The notes under the pieces were generated by a model. That model worked only from the letters and a program-made list of their open reading frames with translations. It was not told where the DNA came from and searched no databases. A DNA stretch of 64,000 nucleotides from Prunus persica (lineage: Eukaryota > Streptophyta > Magnoliopsida > Rosales > Rosaceae), in assembly GCF_000346465.2 (NCBI RefSeq), contig NC_034014.1, forward strand, positions 529,781-593,780, written 5' to 3'. The translations under genes were made by a program, and so were the position numbers. This document shows positions 1 to 12,059 of the stretch, piece after piece. Numbering within the stretch: the stretch's first letter is position 1; each line of letters starts with the position of its first letter.

Positions 1-160
1 AACATGAAAAAAGGCATGTTTTTTTTATTGTGATATTGACTATTGAGGCCTGCTTGTGAACATGTTGAAGCATTATTAGCATGCCATTTTAATTTTTTTT
101 TTTCTCTTACTTTTTTATCATCCTGCTTTCAAACTTAAGCATTTTATTGCTTTTTATGGG

Positions 161-221
161 TACTTGTACATTTCTACTACCTCTCAAGTTTGTTATCCTT
201 GAGAGGTAACATGTACAAGTA
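161..221. repeat. imperfect inverted repeat in an intron of the X8 gene
   Basis: The left arm (161-187) and right arm (199-221) are nearly reverse complements: TACTTGTACA pairs with TGTACAAGTA and CTCTCAA with TTGAGAG. A loop of about 11 bases separates them. It lies just upstream of the 28-bp exon. It could be a small MITE remnant or a chance hairpin; no function is implied. Confidence 0.4.
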
Positions 222-315
222 TTTTGTTTCTTTTCATGGTTTTTCTCTTACTTTGTTATCCTTCTGTTTATTTTCTCATTGTCCTCCTAATATTTTGGTG
301 GGCATTTATTTACAG

Positions 316-584
316 GTTATGGATCTTGTAAATTTACCGGAAGGTGAGCATCTCACCCTCTTCCCGATATTCATAATCATTACTTTAGAACTTGTACACT
401 AAATTATGGGTTTGGCGCTAAACTTGTACTATTATGATACAGTTCTAATTCAAGCACAATCGGGGGACTTACACCAGCTGCAATTGCACCTTCAAGCGCT
501 GTTGGAGGCTGGAGTTCAAATCTACAAGTTTCCAATCTTCAATATCTCATACCGGCAGCATTTCTTGTATTGCTTTTGCTTTGA
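316..584 (+). CDS. X8-domain GPI-anchored protein, last two exons (partial)
   Basis: Two exons, 316-343 and 443-584, join in frame and end at TGA 582-584; earlier exons lie before the window. The joined C-terminus starts with a Gly-Tyr-Gly-Ser-Cys-Lys-Phe stretch, the usual end of an X8 (CBM43) domain. A Ser/Thr/Ala-rich linker and a hydrophobic tail (about the last 13 residues, Leu-rich) follow, as expected for a GPI-attachment signal. Plasmodesmata callose-binding proteins and related X8 proteins have this layout: they sit on the outer face of the plasma membrane or at plasmodesmata and bind beta-1,3-glucan. The last Cys of the X8 fold is visible; the rest is outside the window, so PDCB, an X8-only protein and a C-terminal glucanase domain cannot be told apart. 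Confidence 0.7.
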
Positions 585-1237
585 GTTGAGGTGCCATCCA
601 GTTTGTTACCGTGTAGCATAGTTATAGCAGAACATTCGAAATAGAAAAATGATTGAAAAGGACCTGGGAAGTGCACGGCAGCACGAGCTTGGTGACACAA
701 CTGGAAATGTCCATGTATTGTTTCATCAATTTTGCTTGTGTTTCCAACTTCTCAGTTTATCTCTCCACCTCTACAAATTCTGGGGAGTTTTGTGTAGTTC
801 CATTCAATTGTAGGCATTCTGATGAAGTAGTGGCTAGACCGTGATTTTTTGGCACCAACTTGACTAGAACGTATTTTGTACCTTATCAATGAAAAAGTAA
901 TTCTAGCTTACAATTACTTGTTACATTTATCATATCGAATTATCTATGCATGAATTTAATAAGTTTTTTTAATTCATATCTCCTCAAATAAGTGGCAGAA
1001 TTTTTGTCTCCAGATCATTATGAAAAGTAAATAATAATATTCCACTCTCCAACCCGATTTTTCATTGCTGGCATATATATAAGTTAACATAACCCATATT
1101 GAATAAATATGTATATGGCGATAGATTTGTAGAAGGTGTTTTTTTTTTTAAGAAAAAAAACGTAGTTAAAGATTTTATCCAAAAATAAACACTTAACATT
1201 TGTATATATAACGTATTTCTACATCATTTATCAACAA
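585..1237. other. intergenic, 3' side of X8 gene
   Basis: AT-rich sequence holding the probable 3' UTR of the X8 gene (a possible AATGAAA-type signal near 889) and the 5' flank of the initiator tRNA. No coding sequence or structured repeat was recognised. Confidence 0.4.
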
Positions 1238-1309
1238 ATCAGAGTGGCGCAGCGGAAGCGTGGTGGGCCCATAACCCACAGGTCCCAGGATCGAAACCTG
1301 GCTCTGATA
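1238..1309 (+). tRNA. initiator tRNA-Met (CAT)
   Basis: A 72-nt cloverleaf. The acceptor arms ATCAGAG and CTCTGAT pair fully, followed by discriminator A at 1309. Anticodon CAT is at 1270-1272. The first base pair is A-T, and the anticodon stem carries the GGG/CCC pairs typical of eukaryotic initiator tRNA. The T loop reads ATCGAAA rather than TTCGAAT, also an initiator hallmark. No intron and no encoded CCA. T-rich sequence just downstream can end Pol III transcription. It lies about 100 bp before the COP10 start codon on the same strand. Confidence 0.95.
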
Positions 1310-1408
1310 ACTTTGGTTTTATTTTTGCTACTTTTTATTTTAACTTTGGGCCGAAACGGTACGTTCCATTTACAGCTCACTCCTCATTCTCTCTCTCTGA
1401 GTGTGCTT

Positions 1409-1484
1409 GACGATGACGAAGCCAGCAGCAGGATCCTTAGCAGGCATGTTGACGATGACAAAGCCGTCAGCAGGATCCTTAGCA
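1409..1484 (+). repeat. 42-bp tandem duplication in COP10 N-terminal coding sequence
   Basis: GACGATGAC...AGCAGGATCCTTAGCA occurs at 1409 and again at 1451, a shift of exactly 42 bp (14 codons), so frame is kept. It repeats the peptide TMTKPxAGSLA. Few differences separate the copies, which suggests a recent event. Confidence 0.85.
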
Positions 1485-3699
1485 TCAAGATCGACGTGGG
1501 TATCCACCACCTCTGTGTCGTCCTCAGGGAAGAGGATTCAGAGAGAGATGGTAGAGCTCAACCTGGACCCACCTCCTGGCTGCTGTGCGGGGCCCAAGGG
1601 TGACAATCTCTACAACTGGGTTGCAACCATCATCGGCCCCCCAGGTTTTTTTCCTCTTCTATGAATTGGAGAATAAAAAATACATTTTTTCTTTCTCGGT
1701 TAAATGACTTATGATATGGGTTTGCCTTGTTTGTTTTCTGGGTTAAGCTGAATTTGTTTAGATGTTGGCTTCTAAGTGGAGTTGTGAGCTTGAAAAGTAG
1801 AAAATTTGAAGGTTTTACTTATGGAGTTGTGAGCTTGAATTTATAGTTTCACAGCTCAGTTTTTATATTTAAGATGTGGGTTTGCTTTGTTTTCTGGGTT
1901 AAGCTGAACTTTACTTAATTTTGTGTTTCTCGTGCAGTTGACGTTGTGTTTTTAACAACAAGTGAGTGAGGGATTAAAATTTTTGGAATTTGGATAGTTT
2001 CTAACTTTTCTGCGTTTAAAGCTGATCAATTTTTTTGGGGTTGCTCAACTTTTATAGTTAGAGGTTTACTTTTGAGAAGTAAAAGAAAGTGGTTTTTTTT
2101 AACTTTTTCGAGTATTTCACCAGAACTAACTTTGCTCAGTTGGTCTAGGCTTGTGGATTTGTGGCTGCAATAAGATTTGTTTACTGCTGCCAACTTATTT
2201 TGATATGCCTTTTGTTAAGGAGCTTGTTCATTGTCAAGCAAGCTTGTTTGTTTTTCAACTCTTTATACCGATCATTGACTTGTGGCTGCAATAAAATTTA
2301 TTTTGATTGCTTCTAAGGTCTGTTTATTTGCATGTGGTTTCTGGTTTTTCAACTGTAATGGTGGGGAGTATATCATTGAAGGGTTCTAGCTATTAGATTA
2401 TGTAGTCTTTCCGACAGCTGCATCCCTTGGTTTGTGCTTTTGTTGCTCATGTATTGAGATTTCTTTTTGGATGTCAGGTTTTTCAAACATAAATACGCGG
2501 ACAGTAGAATTAGTTTAGAATTAGAACCATTGTGTGTAATGAAAGTTGGATGTGTGGAAAGTAGGAACCTGTTATTGGTTCTTGATATTTCTTATATTTC
2601 TGGAGAAGGCCTTTTCCTGCTCTTTTATGGTTTTAAGGGACAATGACTTTTTCTCCCAACTTTCTTTTCCCTACTTATGTGGTGTTGACACATTGGAGTC
2701 TTCAAAGTTTTATCTTTTGTATGCAATGATGTGGGGTGCACATCACTTCTGTGTTCCTGTTTGTTTGTTATGTTATCTGCGGATAACTATGTTGTAAGGG
2801 AGTTGTTTAATGTCTCCTTGGTATGACTTGGCAATATTGACTTATACTTCTGTGTTCTTGTTCCTAGGAACACCATACCAAGGTGGCATATATTTCCTTG
2901 ACATTACATTTCCCTATGATTATCCATTTCAACCTCCAAAGGTAGTGTCTCCTATTCAATTTCCTCTGAATAATGTTGTTTCCTCTGAAAGACTTGATAG
3001 AGAACGGCTTTTGTTTTAATGCTATCATTTTCTTAAGTAATTATTTGTTGTACGTAACGGACCGATTTTCAGGTTGTATTCAAAACTCGAATCTATCATT
3101 GCAATGTTGATTCTGCTGGAAATGTAAGTTTGGAAATCTTAAAGGACAGTTGGAGTCCAGCTCTAACAATTACAAAGGTTCTACAAGCACTTCAATCCAT
3201 TTTCACAAAGCCTGATCCTTGTAAGTTATTCTGTTATCCTTTGAACCGTGTGTGGCTACTTGTAAGCATGTCCTTGTGTTCGTTACATTTCCTTCTTTCT
3301 TTTTCCCCTCTCAATTCTTGAAATGAGTCTTGGTAGATCACTACGTTCACTTTAATTACTTAAACTAGTATATCGAAGGAATTCTGTCAGGTTCCTCGCG
3401 TGTAAAATTGCATACCTGTCTTGTATAAAACATGATGTAAGAACAGAGCAGTGCTCATTTTGTTTAACACAGCATGAGTTAAGTTGGGCTTAAGATAGAA
3501 AATATTCCCAAACATCATATTCATTTAGCTAATAACCTTGATCAGCATGATGTGTTTCCTATTTGTCTACTGATTGAATGGGGATATTCATGTTTGAGCA
3601 GATAATCCACTTGTCCCTGGTATTGCCCATTTGTACTTGCAAGATGAAGCTAAACACGCCGAGCTTGCTGCTGAGTGGACGCTGCGATTTGCTAAGTGA
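1413..3699 (+). CDS. COP10: COP10-like ubiquitin-conjugating enzyme variant
   Basis: Four exons (1413-1644, 2868-2941, 3073-3220, 3602-3699) encode 183 residues, close to Arabidopsis COP10 length. A Ser/Thr/Lys-rich N-terminus of about 45 residues precedes one UBC fold, starting near the Gly-Lys-Arg-Ile-Gln motif. In the active-site loop (residues 119-133, around NVSLEILK...WSPAL) Ser121 replaces the catalytic Cys, and the usual HPN is HCN (111-113). COP10 belongs to the UEV class, which cannot form a thioester. In Arabidopsis it joins DDB1 and DET1 in the CDD complex and represses light-induced development in the nucleus. The start chosen is the first in-frame ATG; a second at 1446 is possible. 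The N-terminus contains an internal duplication. Alternative: a generic inactive E2, but the match to COP10 along its length is strong. Confidence 0.88.
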
Positions 3700-4820
3700 G
3701 GTTTACATAGGATCCACTTACACAGTACAAAGTATTAGATTCCAGCAACCTCTACAGATTTGTTCATTGAAGGATGCTATGTTATCAACCTGTATACTAT
3801 GAGCTTGTCATGTTATGTACCTGCTGAATTACAACAGCCATACATACACCAAAAAAAATGAAAAGCAGAATGCTTGTAACATATTTTTCATCTTATATAT
3901 TATATGCGCCACTTAAGGAATGGATTGGTCATATTTGTATTTGATCATTAACCTCCAGCAGTTTGCTGATTGCTTGATTAAGAAATTGATTAGTCGTAGA
4001 CCTTATTTTTTTTAATTATTGTTTTGGTCTGAGACTCGTATATAGATTAAGGTCATTAAAGTTGTGCTAGTTGTTTTGGTTTGGACGTTTCCCACCTTCC
4101 CCTACCTACTTGGCCAAGAAAAAGTTGGCTGTGTTTGTTGTGCAGAGAATCTAGTGGCCAAGGACCCGTTGTGGTGTTGTCAAATAACATAAAAGATGTA
4201 TTTTTGTTTTGTTTTTAAGAGTACCCTATTGTTTATTGCAATTTAAAAACAAACCACATAAACTGATCATTTTACAGACTCCAGACATAGGATCAGCTCC
4301 TGTTCCCCTGTTTTCTCAAGACTTGCAGAAGGAAAAGATAAAAACGAATTATCATCGACTATTTTGAAAAAAATACACGACCAATTCAGACATAGGAGAG
4401 GGGTTTTTTTTTACCTGTTCTGTTTTGTTGGTAAATAATACTAGGATACGAGGGAGTTATCACGTGCGTAACTTACACATATCTCTCACTCTCACTCTGA
4501 CTCTCACTCTCACCTACCATTTCAATGTTTGAAGCAGATAGGAAGGAGACAATGGGACGCCAATTTAGGGGACAGACAGATAGGTGATCCTTAACGAGTC
4601 ATCTAACTAGTTTTAGAAGTTACTATAGGAGGGGAGCGAGTTTTGTTCCCTCTTTTTTTGCGACTCTGGTCATTAGTAATATTAAATATCATATAGGAGG
4701 GCTACACGTGGGTAACAGTCGTTCAAGTCGCTCACCTACTCAGTTTGCTAGTAAAAGTTAATAAACAGAACAGAAGTTGTTCCTAAGAGTAAGCTACATG
4801 CAAAGGGGAGAGAGAGAGAG
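3700..4820. other. intergenic between COP10 and acyl-activating enzyme
   Basis: COP10 3' UTR to roughly 3.9 kb, then AT-rich sequence and the acyl-activating enzyme promoter side. A CT-rich microsatellite (repeated CTCACT) lies at about 4483-4513 and a GA run at 4806-4820 abuts the start codon; such pyrimidine/purine tracts are common in plant leaders. No other gene seen. Confidence 0.5.
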
Positions 4821-7800
4821 ATGGTGAAGAAGAGCATAAGCGAGGTGGGAGTAGAGGACTTGGTTGAGGCAGGCCTAGCCATTGACGAGGCCAAGCATTT
4901 GGAAGCAGTCCTTAAACAACATGCAATCTCATCGGACGACCCAAGAGAGGTGTGGCGGCAGCTGGTGTCTGAGAGAGTGCTAAAACCATCACACCCCCAT
5001 GAGCTGCACCAGTTGATCTATTACTCTGTCTATGCCAATTGGGATGTCTCCACCCAAGGCCTTCCTCTCTACTGGTTCCCTTCTCTGTAATGTCGAATTA
5101 CTGTTTTCTCCTTCTCTGCCTGCCTCTATTTAATTTGTTTGCACTTTAATTGCTGCTGTATTGTTTCTTGGTCATTCAAGTGCCTACCCTACCCTTTATA
5201 GCATTTCGTTGTATTGTAGTTATTTTTGGAATCCCCCTCACTCCCTCCAGTGTTGATTGTAGTTATTTTTGTTTCCTTTATTTCTTGTAAACATTTTGTT
5301 TTTAACCTGACATGCCATGCCAGGAATGAATCTCAACTCTAAGTTGAGCTAAAAATGAAGGGGAATAAAACCCGTCATTTGAACTAATCCACTTATAATA
5401 TATCGAAATCGAACCATATATGAAATCAATTTCAACCATTTCGAACATTTGATGCTTCTTTAATAATTTTGTAGAGTGGAAGATGTGTATGACTGTTGGT
5501 ACATTCAAAATTCATTCTTTACCCTTACTTATGTGGGACTTCATCACACATGGATTGACTAAACCTGACACATTTAGCATTAGTGTGTTGATCTTGGAGC
5601 AATAATTCTGCAGACATGGAATGTCTTCTTGCTACTTTTCATTTTTGCTTCACAATTATAATTGAACCTGTTCTTCTCTATTGTCAGATACCAGTCTAGA
5701 CATACAAACTTGGGACGGTTGATGGAAGCGCATGGTTCAGAACTTTTAGGAACATCATATAAGGATCCCATAACAAGTTTTAGCCTTTTTCAGAAATTCT
5801 CAGTTCAGAATCCTGAGGTAAGTACTCATTTTATGCGTAAGTCTTTTCCAGTGTTTTGATTAAAGGAACTATGCTCTTATTATAATTCATTATGTGTATA
5901 TGGTTATTAGGCTTACTGGTCAATTCTTCTGAAAGAGCTCTCAGTTTCATTTCGAGAAGCCCCAAAGTGTATTCTAGATAGGACTGACAAATCCAAACCC
6001 AGCGGAGCTTGGTTTCCATATTCAACATTGAATATTGCCGAATGTTGTTTGCTACCCACCAGACATCCAAGAAAAGAGGATGATAGTTCGGCTGTTATAT
6101 GGAGGGATGAAGGGTGTGATGATTCTGCTGTTAATCATATGACGTTAAAGGAACTTCGGGAACAAGTAATGTATGCTCCTATTTGATTTGCCCAGTACCA
6201 TTTAGCTTTTTCTTTTAATTGTTTTGAGATTCATTGCCTGTAAGTGTTGATTATGACTTATCTCAGACGCATCTAGTCGTTCTGCGTGTTTAGTTAATCT
6301 TTCCAAATTATTTTCCTTGTTTGCATAATATCCTGTAGTTTTTTTCCTTTGTTGATTTTGTCTACAACATAATTGACAGGCTGGTGGCTAATGCACTGGA
6401 TACAACCTTTTCAAAGGGTGATGCGATTGCTATTGACATGCCAATGACAGTCAATGCAGTTATCATATATTTGGCAATTGTACTAGCAGGATTTGTTGTT
6501 GTATCAATAGCGGACAGTTTTGCTGTGAAGGAAATTGCAACTCGCCTGCGTGTGTCTAAAGCAAAGGGCGTCTTTACCCAGGTGAATTTTTCTTGATGAG
6601 TTAAACTATACCTTTAAAATTATAGGATAGCAAAGTAAACTAGACCGGCCCCTGATTACTTTCTGTTGGGAATTTTTTTACTTGCTAAAGTATTGCAATG
6701 TCAGCATGTCAAAAGTGCTGCCAAGGCATGTTATATATGTTTTGCGCACTAAAAATGAAGTTCGCACAATACTCATCTAGTATCATGATTTAGTGACCTA
6801 AAGTTCGATTTTTATTTTACTGCTTCTCATATTTTGCAGTCTGTTTTTATGGTTCTTTGTCTTGGAAATGATTCCTACCTTCACTTTGTATTCAGGATTT
6901 CATACTAAGAGGAGGTCGAAAGTTTCCTCTCTACAGGTAGATACTACTTCCTTTCAAATCATGCTAGTCTCTACATCTGTCTTCTTTCAAGGATGGTGAT
7001 ATTAAAGTGATAATCATGGATTTGAATGCTAGTCTAACCCCAGAAGAGCCCTGATAAAGAGGGATATGCTTTTGCCACCATAACTTAATTGTTACATTGG
7101 TGGAATGTGACATGTTTGGGTTATGATTTTTCTTTCCTTGCAGTCGGGTTGCAGAGGCTGCCTCGTGTAAAGCTATTGTGCTTCCAGCAATTGGGAGCAA
7201 TGTAGGCATTCAATTAAGAGAACAGGATCTACCCTGGAGTGATTTTCTTTCTAGTGTCAGTCAAAATCCAAGGTAATCAGTACACCAAGGTATTGATTGG
7301 GCCACTTAAGACTTTGTTATGCAATGAGAGATTGCTGAGTTTATCCAGAAAAGCTTAAACATTTTCTCCATGAGTGTAGTTTTAAACAAATTTCAATGTC
7401 ATTGTAATGGTGTTCTTTTCTTGGCAGAAAGAATTATTACTCTCCAGTCTATCAGCCAATAGACTCCACAACTAATATCCTCTTTTCATCTGGAACCACA
7501 GGTAAAGAAATTGCTTTCAAGACAACATTTATTGTTAGCTCTCTACTTTAAAATTCATTTTCATCTTGATCTTCAGTTTATATTTTCGCATTCATCAGGA
7601 GACCCAAAAGCTATTCCATGGACACATCTTTCACCAATTAGATGTGCTGCTGATTCATGGGCTCACATTGATATTCAAGTTGGAGATGTCTTCTGCTGGC
7701 CCACAAATTTAGGATGGGTTATGGGTCCAGTTTTACTCTACTCATGCTTTCTAACTGGTGCAACTCTTGCTCTGTATCATGGATCTCCTCTAGGTCGTGG

Positions 7801-9737
7801 CTTTGGAAAATTTGTGCAGGTGACACCTACATACTTCTTCTCAATGAGTTCATTTAATACAAGTTCTATTCTTTTCAACAGCTGAGCTTACTTCGTTCAA
7901 TTAGAAGATATTAAAAATGAAAGGTGCATGTATTGCTTGCAGCTATAAAATGAAAGATCTCAATGAGGAATAATCTCCTAATTCATTATTTTTTATACCC
8001 TTAGATTGGAAAAACTCACTTAGCTCTTAAAGATCATAAAAGTGATATGTCATCCAAACACCTTATTTTTTTCTATTATATCTTTTCAGGATGCAGGAGT
8101 CACTATTTTGGGTACAGTTCCTAGCTTAGTAAAAGCTTGGAAGAATACCCAGTGTATGAAAGGCCTAGATTGGACAAAGATAAAGTAATCTTCTATGTAA
8201 ACTTCAGATAAACTTATTTGTATGAATACCAAGAAAAAAAAGACTTAAACTTGGTTGTGTGCAGATTATTCGCTTCTACTGGTGAAGCTTCAAACGTTGA
8301 TGATGATCTTTGGCTCACTTCCCGTGCTTATTACAAACCCATCACTGAATGTTGTGGGGGCACAGAGCTTTCATCGTCCTACATTATGGGAAGTCCACTG
8401 CAGCCACAAGCTTTTGGAGCATTTAGCACAAGGTCGATGACCACAGGTTTTGTCATCCTTGATGAACATGGAATTCCTTATGTAAGCACATTCTTTAGCT
8501 GGTTTTTAATAGGGGTTCAGTTTCTTTAATTGTTACAATCACCTACCTGTCGCTCGATTACATCATGCCAGCTCGGCAGATATGTTTTTCTTGAAGCATT
8601 GGGTGATGGGTGACAGGTGGTCAAAGATAATATGAACAAAATCAAACTCATTGATATATTTTATCTTCTTGATCAACGTGACAGCCAGAGGATCAAGCTT
8701 GTGTTGGGGAAGTAGGTTTGTTCCCACTATACATGGGAGCAACTGATAGACTGCTAAATGCTGATCATGAAGAAGTTTATTTCAAGGGAATGCCAATGTA
8801 CAATGGAATGGTATGATTAGAACTGCCTTTCTTACAATACTTGAACCTCTTTATATGCTTAAATGTAACTGTCAATACATTCGAACGCGGGTTCTAGATG
8901 TGCACTGTAAAGTTTCATGTTCGTCAATTCAATTACTCTATGATGAAAGCAAGAATTTTTCTATGATTTGGCGTATGTATCTCCAGCACCTTAGAAGACA
9001 TGGAGACATACTCAAAAGAACTGTTGGAGGCCATTTCATTGTTCAAGGCAGGTCTGATGATACCATGAACCTCGGAGGAATCAAGGTAACGTGTTCAACT
9101 GCCCCCTCTGTTTGATGAGTGATGCTGAAGCATTCTTAAGTCATATATGAATGAGCAAGTATGAGCCTGGGTTGCTTGATCATCTGTTTATCTTTAAATT
9201 GATATACTTTTTTTCAATCTTTCTTGATTTTCAGACAAGTTCTATTGAAATTGAGCGTGTCTGTGACCGGGCTGATGAAAGCGTCTTGGAGACGGCTGCA
9301 GTCAGTGTTGCACCTGTGAATGGGGGTCCTGAACAGTTGGTTATATATGTGGTATTAAAGAAAGAATTTGACTCCAAAGCAGACCAGCTAAAGGCGAAAT
9401 TCTCAAAAGCAATTCAAAGCAACCTCAACCCTTTGTTTAAGGTTTGACTTTTAACATTCTCTATCTATTCAACATGGAAACATAAGCTCAAAATTCACAA
9501 TTTAAAGGAGTAAAATGGTGTGATGTTCCAGTTGGCTTGTGTTTTGTTTCAAAAGACAATCTGGTTCATGTCATTTTTAGTTGTTTATGTGATTTCTCCA
9601 ACTCTTGTGATGGATTTAAACAGGTGAACCATGTCAAGATTGTTGCAGAGTTTCCTCGAACAGCCTCCAACAAGTTATTAAGAAGAGTTTTGAGAGACCA
9701 AATGAAGCAGGAGCTCTCTGTTCGGAGCAGAATGTAG
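4821..9737 (+). CDS. peroxisomal acyl-activating enzyme, AAE17/AAE18-like
   Basis: Fourteen exons (4821-5086, 5688-5817, 5911-6170, 6380-6581, 6896-6936, 7144-7272, 7428-7501, 7599-7819, 8090-8184, 8265-8481, 8685-8810, 8987-9085, 9235-9441, 9624-9737) give 726 residues, the usual size for this acetyl-CoA-synthetase-like clade. ANL-superfamily motifs are present: the P-loop [13 protein letters not shown] at 363-375, [13 protein letters not shown] at 608-620, and the C-terminal-domain Lys706 in PRTASNK. These enzymes activate a carboxylic acid with ATP to an acyl-adenylate and then a CoA thioester. The C-terminal tripeptide SRM is a PTS1-type peroxisome signal. Arabidopsis AAE18 acts on 2,4-DB and AAE17 is its close relative; the natural substrate is not clear. 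Splice phases all agree. No break seen. Confidence 0.92.
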
Positions 9738-9845
9738 TGGCAGCATATTCATTGCATTTTGGTTAAGGCCCGAATAAATGAATGTGTATATATATGTTAG
9801 ATATATCTATGTATCACATTCATATTCACTGATGATACCATCAAC

Positions 9846-9938
9846 AATGATGATATGTTATGTTATGTATGGTGTACCATAAAATTCATATTCAATGATG
9901 ATATGTTATGTTATGTATGGTGTACCATAAATTAATTA
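9846..9938. repeat. 48-bp tandem repeat, two units
   Basis: The unit beginning AATGATGATATGTTATG at 9846 recurs at 9894 almost unchanged, ending in GTACCATAAA. It sits between the end of the acyl-activating enzyme and a fragment of the oxygenase 3' end. Confidence 0.8.
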
Positions 9939-9950
9939 ATCTTCATATGT

Positions 9951-10070
9951 TAGCAAACTCAATCGTACTCTTCCCATCACGAGCCTCTGCCTTTCCCATG
10001 AAATGCTAGATTGCTTTCTCCCCACTCTTGCAGGTACTCCAACAGCGGACTGATCATGTCAGACGGCCAT
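9951..10070 (-). pseudogene. degraded fragment of the 2OG oxygenase 3' end
   Basis: The plus-strand text GCAAACTCAATCGTACTC at 9953, the following CCCATC and GAGCC, and TTGCTTTCTCCCCACT near 10010 all recur in the last exon of the oxygenase at about 10536-10690. Relative to that gene an internal stretch of about 35 bp is missing after GAAATGCT and further substitutions break the frame. It corresponds only to the last 40-50 codons and lies tail-side of the intact gene in the same orientation. This looks like the relic of a tandem duplicate. Confidence 0.75.
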
Positions 10071-10139
10071 CCCTTCTAACCCAGCTTTGTCACTGCACAT
10101 AGCCATGTTAGTGGTTCACCTACCAAAAGTAGGATACTT

Positions 10140-10172
<33 letters not shown>

Positions 10173-10525
10173 ATTATCACACCGTCTTGTAATATTACTA
10201 ATCCAGCCGATAGTTTATATATTACAGCAATTCGCCAAAAAGTTATCATGCACTCTCAAAGTGCAATTTCCTTCTTGTGAGTATGTAATGACTTTGTTGG
10301 AGTATCAAACAGCTCCCAAATATACTAAAATTAATTTATCTGAAAGTAAATATGCGTTTACATAATGCGATAATCACATTTATCGATAATCACATTATTA
10401 ATCACATCTCATTTTCACATGAGCCACTCCTATGTGGTACAAACATTTTTATTTCTAAGACCTTGATATCACTAAGCTTATTCACACAACATTACTTTCC
10501 CATATAGTGCATATAAAGTAAAACT
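10071..10525. other. intergenic, 3' flank of oxygenase gene
   Basis: Contains a poly-T/(TG)n microsatellite at about 10138-10171 (A/CA on the oxygenase strand) and AT-rich sequence, including short repeated ATAATCACATT words at 10370-10405. No gene recognised. Confidence 0.5.
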
Positions 10526-11725
10526 TCAAATTTTGGCAAACTCAATCGTACTCTTCCCATCATGAGCCTTGCGGAAGAAATGCTTGACATAATCAGAATA
10601 CAGAACTTGCTTGTACACTGCTTTCTCCCCACTTGCAAGCACTTCCGGCAGCGGAGAGATCAAATCCGACGGCCTCGGGTTGACAAATATGGGGACTGAA
10701 ATCCTGTTCTTACTTCCATTCGCAGCCACTCGATGCTCGATGCTCTTGTATCGTCCGTTGCTCATGATTTGGAGTGCATCACCAATGTTGATCACCAACG
10801 ACCCCTTCACCGGAGGGACATGAATCCAAGTCTTCTTGTCGGTGCCGCCTCGCACATAAAGGCCGCCAATCTGGTCTTGAAGGAGGACGGTGAGTGTTGA
10901 GACGTCGGAGTGGCGGCCAACTCCAACTGTGAGCTCAGGGTTTGGGCAAATGGGGTAGTAGTTGAGGTTAATCCGCATGGATCCCATTAGAAGACCTTCT
11001 TTTTCTTGGTCTATTTCTTTTACATTTAATCTCTTCATTAGCATCTCTAGGAGTCGTTTTATGAGAATTTCGGATTTCTTCATGTATTCAAGCACTTCAT
11101 CCCTGCAAACATATATATACATGCATATAATTATTAGTCAATACAAATTAATGTGCTACAAATAGTTTTTATAATATTATGTATATACAGAGTAGACATT
11201 AATAATAGTGAGTGAAGCTTACTTGCAGGCAGGAGGCCAAAGTGCAGAGGCCTCATCCTCAGAAACATAGAAGAGACTAAGGTAATCTTTCCACTCCAAA
11301 GCCTTCTCTGCTTGAGGGCTAAAGCTCGTCCCAAACCGGACATTGTTCGAACACGAACGCTCTTTCGAATTCTTACTCTTCTCCTCAGCTGGCAACTCAA
11401 AGAAGCGATGAGTTGCCTCCTTCACATTCTCAAGCACTTCAACGGGCACCCCATGGTTGACAAGTTGAAAAAACCCCCACTTCTCTGCTGCACTGCAAAT
11501 AGCTTCTGCAACTTTCGGGTCGTCCCAGTTTGACATGTCGATGATGGGAACTGTCTCTTCGGAGTTTTTTATCCCAAAACTCGCAGTGCTAATTCTCTCT
11601 TCAAGGGGCTGGATATATTGCTTTGGAAGGCTTTTGAGACCCATTTCTGAAAGACCCTTAACTCCATTGCCATTGTTTATAACAAAGTTGGTGATACCTG
11701 AAGGGCTGGTCATGGTTGGAACCAT
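10526..11725 (-). CDS. F6'H1: feruloyl-CoA 6'-hydroxylase-like 2OG/Fe(II) oxygenase
   Basis: Two exons on the minus strand, 11725-11223 and 11102-10526, give 359 residues. The N-terminal DIOX_N domain and C-terminal 2OG-FeII_Oxy domain are complete. Fe ligands are His232 and Asp234 in GRHSD and His291 in IEHRV; the 2-oxoglutarate site is Arg301-x-Ser303. [27 protein letters not shown] and a [16 protein letters not shown] tail match Arabidopsis F6'H1 closely. That enzyme 6'-hydroxylates feruloyl-CoA in the cytosol, the committed step to scopoletin and the iron-mobilising coumarins. Close relatives acting on other CoA esters (p-coumaroyl-CoA 2'-hydroxylases) cannot be excluded from sequence alone. 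One intron of about 120 bp. A 3'-end duplicate fragment lies about 0.5 kb downstream. Confidence 0.85.
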
Positions 11726-11828
11726 TTTTTCTCTGGTATGATTTTGGGATTGACCTCTAAATAGTCTAATGGGGGTTGAGGAAAAGGTTAAAGAAGATTC
11801 TGTGATCTAGTAAAGTGGCAACAGAGCT

Positions 11829-11836
11829 TATTTATA
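11829..11836 (-). promoter_or_regulatory. probable TATA box of the oxygenase gene
   Basis: Read on the minus strand this is TATAAATA, about 105 bp before the start codon at 11725, a normal plant distance for a short leader. An ACGT core lies just upstream of it. Confidence 0.6.
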
Positions 11837-12059
11837 CGTGAGTTGTGTTATTAATTATTTAATTAACAATTACTCACCAACTCGGGTAGCAATTAGCATG
11901 CTTTTTAGGGTTTGCGACTGGATGTCAGTACATGCATGCATTATTCAGTGGGCCACATTGATGAAATCTGAGCTTTGGGGTGGGGGGTGTTATGGAGAAG
12001 TTATTCCTAGGTTTAGGGGTAGGTGATCGCGGGTGCTTCATGTTATCCTATATAAAAAT

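Noticed and set aside
1244..1603. 119-codon frame running through the tRNA and COP10 start
   Set aside because: It overlaps the initiator tRNA and reads the COP10 first exon out of frame; the COP10 frame has clear homology.
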